Shown in pieces: positions 54,061 to 63,271 of a DNA stretch of 64,000 nucleotides. Each line of letters starts with the position of its first letter. The first letter of the stretch is position 1. Origin of the DNA: Lentibacillus populi (GTDB lineage: Bacteria > Bacillota > Bacilli > Bacillales > Amphibacillaceae); assembly GCA_014642895.1 (NCBI GenBank), contig BMJD01000007.1, positions 1 to 64,000 of the forward strand, read 5' to 3'. Under the pieces are notes generated by a model. It searched no databases and had not been told where the DNA came from. It worked only from the letters and a program-made list of their open reading frames with translations. A program made the position numbers and the translations under genes.

Positions 54061-55704
54061 ATGAAAGCGCTTAATGACCTATTCATTTTGGAAGGGATGA
54101 AAGATAGTACCGTTCTGGCAGGACATCGGGGGCTTACCCGGCATGTACAATTTGTAAATATTTCAGATACGCCCGATATCATTCAATTTCTGGACAAAAA
54201 CCATTTACTGCTGACAACCGCATACCCATTTAAAAATAACACCCGGAAACTGTGTGAATTAATCAAACAAATGCATGCTTTAAATTGTACCGGTATTGTA
54301 ATCAAGGTTAATCGATTTCTGAAAGAATTACCTGATGAAGTGAAGCTGCTTGCTGACAATCTTTCATTTCCGATTATTGATTTACCAATGCAATATACCT
54401 TGGGAAATGTTTCACGTCATATTTTAAACTATTTAAATGACCATGAAGCAGAGCAACTGTATTATGCACTTTATATTCAAAAGGAATTTTCCAATATGAT
54501 GATTAAAGAATACAATCTTGCAGCATTAACCGGTCAGCTAGGACACTTTCTGGAACGTCCTGTTATACTGCTAAACCATAGGGGAGATATGATTGCCCAT
54601 AGCTATGATTTCCAAAAGGATTCGATGAAGATGGCCGAGAAGGAAATTATACAAATAGTTAAACAGGATATTAGTAATGTACGTAAAGGAATCACGTTTA
54701 CAATACCCGCTTTAGGAGAACAGTCGATTACATCCTTCCCGGTACAAACGAAACGACAATATCCAAGCATGCTGATCATTATTGATTATTTAACTTTACC
54801 CTATCCTTCTTCGCAGATGGCAATTGAACAGGCGGGTAACGTTATTTCTTTTACCATCATCAAGGAACAGGCAATTAACGAGAATTCAAGACTATTGAAA
54901 AATAACTTTTTTGCCGATTTAATAGAATTGAGAATTCGCTCGGAGAAAGAAATTGTAAGTCGTGCCAATTACTATGGGCTAAAATCAGATATGGAAAGTA
55001 TTTGCATTGTCTGTGCAATTGATGCAGAAGGTGAAAATTACGAATCACTTCAATTGTATAAGAAAAATGTTGTGGAGCTTCATAATAGTATCTATGATCA
55101 GTTGGAGGATGAACTAATGAATGCTGAAATGGATGCAACCTTATTTACCAAGGAAAAATATTTTGTTATCATCCTGCAATTCCCTGAATATACGGAAATT
55201 GAAATGAGCAAGGTTAGGGAATTTATAGAAACAGCCCAGTACAACATTCAAGAAGGATTTACAATTTCATTTGGAATCAGTAATCAAATCCAACAGCTTA
55301 CAGATATTCCAACAGCATACCAGGAAGCCGTTGAATCGATAAAAAGCGGGTATAATTCAAGAAACAGAGGCTTCATTAACTTTTATAAAACAAAGGAAGT
55401 GAAAGAATTATTAAACACCATCACCAGGAAGGATTTAAGAGGTCTTTATGAAAATACGTTAAAAAAACTTGCATATCCAAAAACGAAAGATGATCTGGAA
55501 TTAGTTAAAACTATCGAAGTGTATTTGGATTGTCAATGCGAGATTTCTGAAGCGTCCAGGAAACTTTTTGTCCATCGAAATACGATTAAATACCGGATTA
55601 AAAAAGCGGAGGAAATACTTAATTGTTCTTTCCGTGATCCGATTGACTCTTTGCGTATTCGCGTTTCCTTAATAATTGGAACTATCCTTGAGGAGGATAC
55701 ATAA
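54061..55704 (+). CDS. pucR: Purine catabolism regulator PucR
   Basis: 547 residues. N-terminal PucR-type domain (about 8-125: LFILEGMKDSTVLAGHRGL, LLTTAYPFKNNTRKL), a middle regulatory domain, and a C-terminal helix-turn-helix (CEISEASRKLFVHRNTIKYR, residues about 485-540). PucR of B. subtilis controls the purine degradation genes, with allantoin-type effectors. It faces the urate gene group on the other strand, which is its natural target. Start ATG with GAGGG. Confidence 0.95.
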   Translation: MKALNDLFILEGMKDSTVLAGHRGLTRHVQFVNISDTPDIIQFLDKNHLLLTTAYPFKNNTRKLCELIKQMHALNCTGIVIKVNRFLKELPDEVKLLADNLSFPIIDLPMQYTLGNVSRHILNYLNDHEAEQLYYALYIQKEFSNMMIKEYNLAALTGQLGHFLERPVILLNHRGDMIAHSYDFQKDSMKMAEKEIIQIVKQDISNVRKGITFTIPALGEQSITSFPVQTKRQYPSMLIIIDYLTLPYPSSQMAIEQAGNVISFTIIKEQAINENSRLLKNNFFADLIELRIRSEKEIVSRANYYGLKSDMESICIVCAIDAEGENYESLQLYKKNVVELHNSIYDQLEDELMNAEMDATLFTKEKYFVIILQFPEYTEIEMSKVREFIETAQYNIQEGFTISFGISNQIQQLTDIPTAYQEAVESIKSGYNSRNRGFINFYKTKEVKELLNTITRKDLRGLYENTLKKLAYPKTKDDLELVKTIEVYLDCQCEISEASRKLFVHRNTIKYRIKKAEEILNCSFRDPIDSLRIRVSLIIGTILEEDT

Positions 55705-55760
55705 AACACTAGCAGCAAATAACAATACCGGTTTTTCTTTCCGCCTTCGATGAAGAGGAT

Positions 55761-55840
55761 GTTCAAAAAGCCACTAAATGGTAATCGGTTAATTCAGATG
55801 CTTCCTCACTTTTGATTTTTGATTTGGCGGCTTTTTGAAC
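55761..55840. terminator. Long-stem terminator between pucR and the deaminase remnant
   Basis: GTTCAAAAAGCC (55761-55772) and GGCTTTTTGAAC (55829-55840) pair over 12 bp with a 56-nt loop. Symmetric A/T runs suit convergent genes. The GGATGTTCAAAAAG word is a common extragenic motif in related Bacillaceae. Confidence 0.6.
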
Positions 55841-55854
55841 ATACACTATACAAG

Positions 55855-56281
55855 CTACTTATTTACTCCCTCAGCCCAAAGTCTGACTGGATCGTCAACT
55901 GTACCTGCTAGCGGCAGATAAATCATGGAATCCTTCAGCTGTTTTAAGTTTTGATCAGTCATGACTTCTGATTTTTCAAATCCATTTGCAACCGCTTCAG
56001 CAAGTGATGAGCTATAATAGATTTTTCTAATCCCCGTAAAATACATGGCTGTTAAGCACATCGCACAGGGCTCACCACTGGCATATATGCTGCAATCTGA
56101 CAGATCATTCGTTTTTAACTTAGCTTGTGCTTTACGAATGGCCTGCAGTTCTGCATGACCACTAATATCAAACGTTTTGTGCAATGTGTTCACACCTTCG
56201 GCAGCTATTCTCTTATCTTTTACAAGCACTGCCCCAAATGGCTGTCGCTAACTCCACCGCTCGCTTCATATACCTTACCAA
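55855..56281 (-). pseudogene. guaD: Guanine deaminase, broken at the 5' end
   Basis: The C-terminal 115 codons are intact with zinc motifs HAELQAI (His) and SGEPCAMCLTAM (PCxxC) of a nucleoside/guanine deaminase. The start (TTG at 56281 after GGAGG, then MKRAVELAT) is in another frame: where the family has about 7 to 10 residues before PFGAVLVKDKR, there is a deletion near 56237-56250, and the frame changes. The start and the body no longer join. Once the first step of guanine use in the cluster, just downstream of the permease gene. Confidence 0.85.
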
Positions 56282-56282
56282 T

Positions 56283-57647
56283 TTAAAACCTCCGTGCATG
56301 AATTCCAACTGAAACAGCTGGCGTTTCGGCCGTATTTTTTACTGGCTGTTCATTTTTCGTATGGTTATCAGTTGGTCCATTAAGCCACCAGTTTAAAAGG
56401 AAACAGGCAATTGCGCCCATCGCTGGTCCGGTTTCCAAAAGCAGGCTAATCGTTTCTGGAAAATGGGCAAATGCCTTTGCTGCGCCGTCTACAGCAATTC
56501 CTATTCCAACTCCAACACCGACAATCAATTGATTGGACGCCTTCGCAAGGTCATCCTTAGCCATCATTTTCAGCGCAGCAGATATGAGCATGCCAAACAT
56601 CGGTATCATTGCACCGCCTAGTACAGGGGATGGAATCATAGTAGTGATAGCTGCTACTTTTGGCACAAGACCAATAATAATTAAAATGATTCCGCCGGCA
56701 GCAACTACATATCTGCTGGTAACCTTTGTCAGGAAGACTAGTCCCACATTTTGTGAAAAAGTGGAATGGTTAAAGGAATTAAAAATACCGCTAATGATCG
56801 TACCAATCCCTTCAGCCCTGAGGCCAAGTTTAACGTCTTCTCCATCTATTTTCTTTTCGGATACATCACCAAGTGCAAAAAATACACCGGTACTCTCAAC
56901 CATAATAATAATCGCAATTAATGTCATAGTGATGATTGCCGATAGATGGAAGGTAGGAAATCCAAAGTAAAATGGCTGGATAGCATTAATCCACGAGGCT
57001 TCCCATAAAACAGAAGTATCTACCATTCCAAGAAAATAGGCAACAATGGATCCCAGCAGTAAAGAGAGCAAGATTGCAATTGATTTAATAAACCCTTTAC
57101 AAAACTGATTAATCATTAAGAAACTCAAAAATGTGAATGTTGCGATCCCAATATTTTTAACGCTTCCAAAATCTGCTGCTCCAGCTCCACCAGCCGCATT
57201 TTCCATTGCAACCGGCATCAGTGTTACCCCAATGATTAACACAACTGCGCCCGTCACAATCGGTGGAAAATAGCGGACAAGTTTCCCAGAAAATTGCGAT
57301 ATAATGGTTACAACGACACCGGATACAATTACGGCACCAAATACACCGGTTATACTATATATTTCACCTATTGAAATTGCTGGACCGACTACAATAAACG
57401 AAATTGCCATTAACGCTGGAAGTTTTATACCAACATGTCTGCCAAACCCTAATGCTTGTATCAATGTTGCAATACCACATGCAAACAAATCAAACGATAT
57501 CAAATAGACTAATTGATCTTGTGTCAGGCCAATTGCCGAACCAATCAAAATTGGCACGACAACAGCACCTCCATACATAACCGCGACATGCTGAAATCCT
57601 AAAATAGCCGATTTTCCAAATCCTAGTTTTTCATTAACATTTCCCAT
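56283..57647 (-). CDS. NCS2 purine permease (xanthine/urate type)
   Basis: 454 residues from the ATG of MGNVNEKLGFGKSAILGFQH with GAGGAG at 7 nt. Twelve to fourteen membrane segments; NCS2 signature parts are GAVVVPILIGSAIGLTQDQL, KLPALMAISFIVVGPAIS and FSQNVGLVFLTKVTSRYV. Closest in look to PucJ/PucK/PbuX-type xanthine-uric acid permeases. Together with pucM, uricase and uraD it would bring in urate or xanthine. A cre-like word (ATTAAGCGCTTTCA, 12 of 14) lies 220 bp upstream. Confidence 0.9.
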   Translation of the reverse strand: MGNVNEKLGFGKSAILGFQHVAVMYGGAVVVPILIGSAIGLTQDQLVYLISFDLFACGIATLIQALGFGRHVGIKLPALMAISFIVVGPAISIGEIYSITGVFGAVIVSGVVVTIISQFSGKLVRYFPPIVTGAVVLIIGVTLMPVAMENAAGGAGAADFGSVKNIGIATFTFLSFLMINQFCKGFIKSIAILLSLLLGSIVAYFLGMVDTSVLWEASWINAIQPFYFGFPTFHLSAIITMTLIAIIIMVESTGVFFALGDVSEKKIDGEDVKLGLRAEGIGTIISGIFNSFNHSTFSQNVGLVFLTKVTSRYVVAAGGIILIIIGLVPKVAAITTMIPSPVLGGAMIPMFGMLISAALKMMAKDDLAKASNQLIVGVGVGIGIAVDGAAKAFAHFPETISLLLETGPAMGAIACFLLNWWLNGPTDNHTKNEQPVKNTAETPAVSVGIHARRF

Positions 57648-58019
57648 TTTAACGCTCCTCATTACCTAGCATGATCAATCGATTTGAATGTAGCTGTCTC
57701 TCTTTATTCAAAGTCATTTCGGGCGAATAGATAAATATACTGTCCTCTTAACAACTTCCAATCTGTATTGTTCAAAATTCTAGAGAACCGGCGGAGTTCC
57801 TATTCTACCGACAGTGAAGACATTTTTTGTACAAATACCATTTTCTTTAGGATTAGCCCCTCATCATTAAGCGCTTTCATTTTCTAAAACCTTCTTTTTT
57901 AACAAAAGAAATGATCCATTTTTTCGTTACATGATGTTTTAATCAAGGACATTCTTCCCTTAATCTAAAAAGGCTTAGCAACCGCTTCCAACAGGCGAAG
58001 AATGTCCTTTAAAATTATA
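57648..58019. other. Gap with cre-like site and long hairpin
   Basis: No gene. It holds the cre-like word at 57866-57879, which does not match the consensus at its first two bases, and AAGGACATTCTTC (57945-57957) pairing with GAAGAATGTCCTT (57997-58009), a perfect 13-bp stem with 39-nt loop after pucM. The latter may act as terminator or RNA stabiliser. Confidence 0.5.
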
Positions 58020-58373
58020 TCAGCTGCCACGGTAAGTACTATAACTCCATGGTGTAATTAACAAAGGGACATGATAATGGCTGCCAGGATCGGCTATGCC
58101 AAAGCGAATCGGGACTTTATCCAAAAAAGGTGGTTCAGAAAGCTTTTCTCCTCTTCCCAGAAAGTATTCAGCTACATAAAATATCAGCTCATATTCTCCT
58201 GGTTTTGCATCCCCCTCTGTTAATAAGGGAGTATCAACACGTCCATCATTATTAGTTTCAACTTGCCGTATAAGTGTACGATGGTTGTTTATTCCAAGAT
58301 GCCACAATTCAATTTTCATCCCCTTAGCTGGGCTGCCTTGAACTGTGTCAAGCACATGTGTACTTAAACTCAT
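58020..58373 (-). CDS. pucM: 5-hydroxyisourate hydrolase
   Basis: 117 residues. Transthyretin-like fold with the diagnostic N-terminal LSTHVLDTVQGSPAKGM (His), the R in DGRVDTPLL, and C-terminal YHVPLLITPWSYSTYRGS with the YRGS end. Hydrolyses 5-hydroxyisourate to OHCU. Overlaps the uricase gene by 4 bp (ATGA), so the two are coupled. Confidence 0.97.
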   Translation of the reverse strand: MSLSTHVLDTVQGSPAKGMKIELWHLGINNHRTLIRQVETNNDGRVDTPLLTEGDAKPGEYELIFYVAEYFLGRGEKLSEPPFLDKVPIRFGIADPGSHYHVPLLITPWSYSTYRGS

Positions 58374-59338
58374 GCATGCACACCACTTTGCTTGGAATCT
58401 GTTTGCGCCTTGTCAAGGTCTTCACGAGTAACAGAGAAAGCTTGGTACCCATACGGAAGAGGTGGTTCGGTATAAACCTTGCCTTCAGAATTACTAATAT
58501 TTTCTACTACTTTCAACCATGTTCGGTTATTTGTATAAAATTTAACATCCTTTAGCTGTGAAAACCGTTCAAGAATTCGAATTCCAATGTGATAGACTAA
58601 ATGCTGGATCGAATTATTTTGCAGTTCATGAAAGACAGTTGCAGCAATATCTCTTACCTGCTCTGCTGGTACATGATTTGCCGCCTTAAGATCAATTCCA
58701 TCGTTCACATCATTATAAGTCCAGTCGATATCTACATAGATAAACAAATTTCGGTCCTTTTCTTCAGGAAGCTGCGTATATTCATCATGAACAAATCCAT
58801 AAAATGAATTTCCGGTTATTTTGATAAGATGGATATCCTGAATACCGCTTGTATAGTTCATGATTTCTGTCCCATTGTCTGCTCGTTTCACAGTAACAGA
58901 CGCCCTGGCACGCTCTGTATGGGAAGGGCGTAATACAATGCCACTTTCCTCAATAGCATTCCCTTTCGCCACTTTTACCGGGCCATATGGAACTTCCTGA
59001 CCACTTATCTCAACTTGGTCAACTTGTGGATACTTGGCAATAAACCGTTTTGCCACTTCCGTAAGAAAGCCGTCAATTGTAGAATACTCGAATTCACCAG
59101 CTTGGCGTTGAATAAAATTTTTCATAGAGTCGGTTGCTACAAGGTTACTGTTATCACCATCAATGTAATTGTGCAGAAAGTCCCCGTGTAAAGCTACTTG
59201 AACATCTACACCAAAAATGATATTTTCCCTTTTTGTAAAATTGGATTCCGGGATTGTTTCTGCAATCAATGGTTTTGCATACGTACGGTACACGAATACA
59301 TCCTTTTTTCCGTAATACATTGTTCTTTCATTCGTCAT
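58370..59338 (-). CDS. pucL: Urate oxidase (uricase)
   Basis: 322 residues from ATG after AGGAGG. Two T-fold repeats, with MYYGKKDVFVYRTYAKPL, NSNLVATDSMKNFIQRQAG and the late HLVYHIGIRILERFSQLKDV. The Thr/Asp pair (ATDSMKN) and His (HNYIDGDN) match catalytic regions. Cofactor-free oxidation of urate to 5-hydroxyisourate. In B. subtilis PucL has an N-terminal OHCU-decarboxylase domain; here that part is a separate gene just upstream. Confidence 0.96.
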   Translation of the reverse strand: MTNERTMYYGKKDVFVYRTYAKPLIAETIPESNFTKRENIIFGVDVQVALHGDFLHNYIDGDNSNLVATDSMKNFIQRQAGEFEYSTIDGFLTEVAKRFIAKYPQVDQVEISGQEVPYGPVKVAKGNAIEESGIVLRPSHTERARASVTVKRADNGTEIMNYTSGIQDIHLIKITGNSFYGFVHDEYTQLPEEKDRNLFIYVDIDWTYNDVNDGIDLKAANHVPAEQVRDIAATVFHELQNNSIQHLVYHIGIRILERFSQLKDVKFYTNNRTWLKVVENISNSEGKVYTEPPLPYGYQAFSVTREDLDKAQTDSKQSGVHA

Positions 59339-59388
59339 GAAAATAACCTCCTGTTAATTTGGAAAAATTTGTTATATAATCTTAAGCG

Positions 59389-59895
59389 TCAAATTGATAT
59401 TGCTTCCAATCTATAACGAGCAATTTTGTATATTTCCTGAAGTGCTGTTTTCAATTCAGTTTCACGATCGTTAGCTATCCGTTCTCGCATTGCAGTCTTA
59501 ATATCATCTTTCGTATTTTCTTTTACAGCTACAATAAAGGGAAATTCGAACTTGTGCGTATACGCTTGATTAAACGCCAGGAATTCTTGTCTCTCCTGCG
59601 GTGAAAGCTGATCAAGACCAGCTTCACTTTGCTCTTTTACCGATTCTGGCGTCATGTTAACTTTTGCTGCCAGGTCAGGATGTGCTCTTACGAGGGCAAG
59701 CTTTTTGTTCCTGTCAGCACCCTCCACAATATTTACCATTGTTTGATGGAGTTCGGTTATGGATGAAAAAGGACGGGAACTCCATGCGATTTCTGCAATC
59801 CATGGTGAATCCTCAAAAACAAATCCAGTTTCTTTCACAAAGTCATTTTTATCTAATTTGTTTAGGTCTTGCAGCTTTGGTGACAGCGCTATCAT
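59389..59895 (-). CDS. uraD: OHCU decarboxylase
   Basis: 168 residues from the ATG of MIALSPKLQDLNKLDKNDFV; the ribosome-like GGAAAGGA touches this ATG, so the real start could be slightly different. Helical bundle with FEDSPWIAEIAWSSRPFSSI, ALVRAHPDLAAKVNMTPES and FEFPFIVAVKENTKDDIKTA, where the HP and EF-FP residues are catalytic. Converts OHCU to S-allantoin. It is the unfused form of the PucL N-terminal domain, 51 bp upstream of the uricase start. Confidence 0.93.
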   Translation of the reverse strand: MIALSPKLQDLNKLDKNDFVKETGFVFEDSPWIAEIAWSSRPFSSITELHQTMVNIVEGADRNKKLALVRAHPDLAAKVNMTPESVKEQSEAGLDQLSPQERQEFLAFNQAYTHKFEFPFIVAVKENTKDDIKTAMRERIANDRETELKTALQEIYKIARYRLEAISI

Positions 59896-60427
59896 TCCTT
59901 TCCAAAAACAAGTACGGTAACTGTCTATTAAAATCCGGAAAATTAGTTTACAACAACCCCTTTCGGAACTGGCAATCATTTTACAGAATGATAGCTAGTT
60001 TATAAATAATCTATATCTAACTACCATTCCGAATAATTTATAATATTAGCATATAGGATAACATAGCCCAAGTCACTGTGGCATATAAACAAAATGAAAA
60101 GACTTTCATTGTTCTTTTTAGACAATCGACAATGCGATTTGTTTATTTTAAACAAGTAATATATGCAACCTGGCCAATAATTGACTTAGTTACGATCATA
60201 CAGATTTATTTATAACGCTTACTTTCAAGGTGATTGTTATAGCAGTTCCTGTATTAATGTAAGTGCTTGTTCAAATGATAAGGTCGGCCAAGAATGCCAC
60301 CTTCAACAGCCACCGATACTAGCATGGCCTTAATGCGTGATAAATCCCTTCGATTTTCTGATCGTACGGGCTATTTATTACGTTTGATTGCTGATTTGCA
60401 ATTAAACGCTGCCTTGAAAATTAATAA
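59896..60427. other. Gap between uraD and pucG
   Basis: No gene is supported. Minus-strand frames near 60255-60400 (RIKAMLVSVAVEGGILGRPY) look somewhat coding, with stops, and may be a lost gene; I could not assign it. It also must hold the uraD promoter. Confidence 0.35.
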
Positions 60428-61666
60428 TTAACTCGTTCGCACTACAGGATTGTCCACTTCTAAGTAATATTCCAATGCGGCTTGTGCAGCATCTCCTTTG
60501 TTTACCTTAACCCCAAAATATGTTAGTGTTGATTCCAGTGCACCAAGAACATGAAGGATATTATTTTTTCTGCTGCTATAACCCATCGAACCAATTCGCC
60601 ATACTTTACCCTTTAGCGGCCCAAAAGCTCCAGCAATTTCAATACCAAATTCATTTAACATTATTTGTCGGACAGCTTGTTCACTTATCCCTTCTGGAAC
60701 CTTGACAATGGTCACAACCGGCATTTTGTTTTGTTCTTCCCCGAATAATTCAACACCCATCGCCTTAAGCCCTATTGACAACGCCTTGCCATGTTTTGTA
60801 TGGCGTTTGATGCGGTTTTCTATTCCTTCTTCTTTAATCACACGCAAGCCTTCACGCAAAGCATACAGCATTGTAGTCGATTCTGTGTGATGATTTAAAC
60901 GATCGGGAGACCAGTAATCCTGAATCTGACTCAAATCAAAATAATTACTTTGAATTTTCCTGTCATTTTGCGCTTCCATCGAAAGACCACGCTCAATCTT
61001 TTTGCGCTTCAGCAAGATTCTTTCGATGCGGTCGTTATACGTTAATGGAGCCATACCAGTCGGGACAGCGAGACATTTTTGTGTACCCGTGATAACAGCA
61101 TCCACATTCCATTCGTCTGTTTTAAATTCAACCCCGCCAAGTGTTGCAACCGCATCAACAACTAATAAAATATCATTTTCCCTGCAAAACTCACCAATTT
61201 CTTTCAGTGGTTGCAAACGCCCTGTTGAAGTTTCACCATGAACAACAGCGACTACTTTAGGGTTTACCTGTTTAATCTTTGTAATTACGTCCTGCGGGTC
61301 AAACACATTACCCCACTCCGCTTCCATTAGGTACGTTTCCCCTCCTGCACGATCAACCATTTCTGTCAGTAAATAACCGAAACGCCCAAATACTGGGACG
61401 ACAACTTTATCCCCCGGTTCAATGATACTCGTCAGCACAGCCTCTATTCCGGAGCGCGACGTCCCATCGACTGGAAAAGCCCGCTTATTCTCCGTTTGGA
61501 AAACATAATGCAGAAGATCAGAAGTTTCATCCATTATATTCAAGAACTGTGGATCAAACTGTCCAATGATTGGTGTAGACAACGCCCTTAAAACACGTGG
61601 ATCTGCCTCTACCGGACCAGGTGTCATAATAGTTCGAGATGGTAAGTTTAATTCTTTGTATTCCAT
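60428..61666 (-). CDS. pucG: (S)-ureidoglycine-glyoxylate aminotransferase
   Basis: 412 residues from ATG after AAGGAGG. Class V aminotransferase with MTPGPVEADPRVLRALSTPI, GTSRSGIEAVLTSIIEPGD, VVDAVATLGGVEFKTDEWNV and the Schiff-base lysine in TGTQKCLAVPTG. PucG of B. subtilis has this function and is similar in length and sequence pattern; alanine-glyoxylate transaminases are close relatives. In this group, with no allantoinase or allantoate hydrolase in the window, it marks the lower purine pathway. Confidence 0.92.
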   Translation of the reverse strand: MEYKELNLPSRTIMTPGPVEADPRVLRALSTPIIGQFDPQFLNIMDETSDLLHYVFQTENKRAFPVDGTSRSGIEAVLTSIIEPGDKVVVPVFGRFGYLLTEMVDRAGGETYLMEAEWGNVFDPQDVITKIKQVNPKVVAVVHGETSTGRLQPLKEIGEFCRENDILLVVDAVATLGGVEFKTDEWNVDAVITGTQKCLAVPTGMAPLTYNDRIERILLKRKKIERGLSMEAQNDRKIQSNYFDLSQIQDYWSPDRLNHHTESTTMLYALREGLRVIKEEGIENRIKRHTKHGKALSIGLKAMGVELFGEEQNKMPVVTIVKVPEGISEQAVRQIMLNEFGIEIAGAFGPLKGKVWRIGSMGYSSRKNNILHVLGALESTLTYFGVKVNKGDAAQAALEYYLEVDNPVVRTS

Positions 61667-61898
61667 TTTTAATTTTCCTCCTTTGAACTTTTTCCGTCAT
61701 GTGGTACAGATTTGTTACTCTCCTGCTATGGAGTACCACATTTCCAAATCATCTGATATTTTAGCGTGTACTATTTCCGAGATTCAGGAATTAGTTCTAC
61801 TTTAAAATAGAACCGCCATAAAAGTCATTGTTTAGTTTACACAAAATTAAGATTTATGTTTGTACATTTCAAACACAGACTAGCTAAAAAGCAGTGAT

Positions 61899-62744
61899 TT
61901 AATACGTTTTGTTTACTTTTTTATTTGACTTGATCAGATTAAGGACAGACGTTAAATCCTGTGAGTATTTTTCAATATGACGGTCATGACAATAGGCGTA
62001 TGGATAATGAGGAGTAGCAATAAGATAACCCTTGAAAGGAATTTCATCCAGAGCACACATTACTGCAGGCCAATTTGTATTCCCTTCCAGAATGGAGACA
62101 AAATCTCCTGCAGCCTGCCAATAATCTTTTACATGGACAGCCACAATACGATCTTTCAAAAGATTTACGAAATGTTCCGGATATCCTGTTGCAAGAGCGT
62201 TCCCGTTGTCAAAATATGCCTTCACACAAGGATGGTTTACATCATCCAGGAATCTGACAAATTCCAGAGGACTTGGCAAAAATTTGTTACAAACATTCTC
62301 AATTCCGATTATTACTCCGGAAGATGCGGCTCTTTCACCCAATTGGAATAATGATTCTACAGCCAATTCATATGAAACTTGATATGGGGTCTCAGCAAAG
62401 GCTGCACCAGGTACTATTTGTACTATTTTCGCACCCATTTCTGCAGCAAAATCGATTAACTGTCCTCCTATATCCAGCCCTTTTTCACGAATTCTTGTAT
62501 CACCGGAAGAGAGCGGATAGGTATTTAGTAATGCTGTCGATAAGGTGGCTATCTCTATTTCACAATGCTCTGCAAGTTGCACCAGCCTTCTAGCTTCAGC
62601 TGCGGACGTTTCAGTAGTAAGCTCCCCCTCCATTTCACGCAAGTTGAGCTCAACCCCTTCGAACCCCGCCTTTTTTGCGGCCTTAAGAAATCTTTCCGTA
62701 CCCCAATTAGGGATAAAGCTAGCATCGCTTAAACCTTTTCTCAT
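61899..62744 (-). CDS. Sugar phosphate isomerase/epimerase-like TIM barrel protein
   Basis: 281 residues from ATG with CGAGGTG. AP-endonuclease-2/xylose isomerase-like barrel: AKKAGFEGVELNLREMEGEL, GVIIGIENVCNKFLPSPLEF, CVKAYFDNGNALATGYPEHF and VAVHVKDYWQ with Glu, Asp and His metal ligands. Such enzymes isomerise or epimerise sugars, or act on hydroxypyruvate. It follows pucG upstream in the urate group, and a role in glyoxylate-derived carbon (hydroxypyruvate isomerase-like) is a guess. Confidence 0.87.
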   Translation of the reverse strand: MRKGLSDASFIPNWGTERFLKAAKKAGFEGVELNLREMEGELTTETSAAEARRLVQLAEHCEIEIATLSTALLNTYPLSSGDTRIREKGLDIGGQLIDFAAEMGAKIVQIVPGAAFAETPYQVSYELAVESLFQLGERAASSGVIIGIENVCNKFLPSPLEFVRFLDDVNHPCVKAYFDNGNALATGYPEHFVNLLKDRIVAVHVKDYWQAAGDFVSILEGNTNWPAVMCALDEIPFKGYLIATPHYPYAYCHDRHIEKYSQDLTSVLNLIKSNKKVNKTY

Positions 62745-63271
62745 TAAAAATACACCTCGTTTTTCACAGTTGGTTATTTTGTCTTATTTGGCATCTTCCT
62801 TGTTTCTTCAGATAGGACCCATATTTGTACATATTAAGGTTTATGTACTTTAGCGCATGGGGCAAATCCGACTTTTCCGAAAATAAAAGTTAAAAATCTT
62901 GTTTATTCCATTTTCGATTTACCCTCCTTTATTGCAGTATAGATGCCCAATAAACCGGTGTCATTATCTAAATTGGCTAAATTTTAAATTAATTTTTATT
63001 AGAATTCCACAAAACAGAGGGGTATACTACCGAAGAATTTAATGTAAAGCAGTGGAATTTCCGTTTCGATCGGCAACTTTTCGACTTCGATCAGCGACTT
63101 CCCGCTCGTGATCGGCGGTCTTCTGCGTCTAATTGGCGAATTTCCGTGTTCGATCAGCAAATCCGTTATTATAGTAAACGCCAGCCAACTATCCCACTGC
63201 ATTTTGATGAAGGATTTTCCCGTTCTAAAATAGAATAGTTAATGTAACAAAACTCTAAGGAGGTATTATCG
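62745..63271. other. Intergenic gap with a 21-bp array
   Basis: No gene is supported. It contains the array at 63058-63161 and the promoter space for the two flanking genes. Confidence 0.5.
63058..63161. repeat. Degenerate 21-bp tandem array
   Basis: Five units of 21, 21, 21, 20 and 21 bp, each with a CGATCGGC/CGATCAGC/TGATCGGC-like core and T-rich start (tttccgtttcgatcggcaac type). In the 7-residue frame of the minus strand it would spell heptapeptides, but the frame is not supported as a gene. Same period as the array at 15816. Confidence 0.75.

Noticed and set aside
57866..57879. Second cre site upstream of the purine permease
   Set aside because: ATTAAGCGCTTTCA fails at the first two consensus bases and is 220 bp upstream; noted in the gap entry but not called as a feature.
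62999..63202. Open frame on the minus strand with Arg/Pro-rich heptapeptides
   Set aside because: It only reflects the 21-bp array read in one frame; no ribosome site. Kept as a repeat instead.
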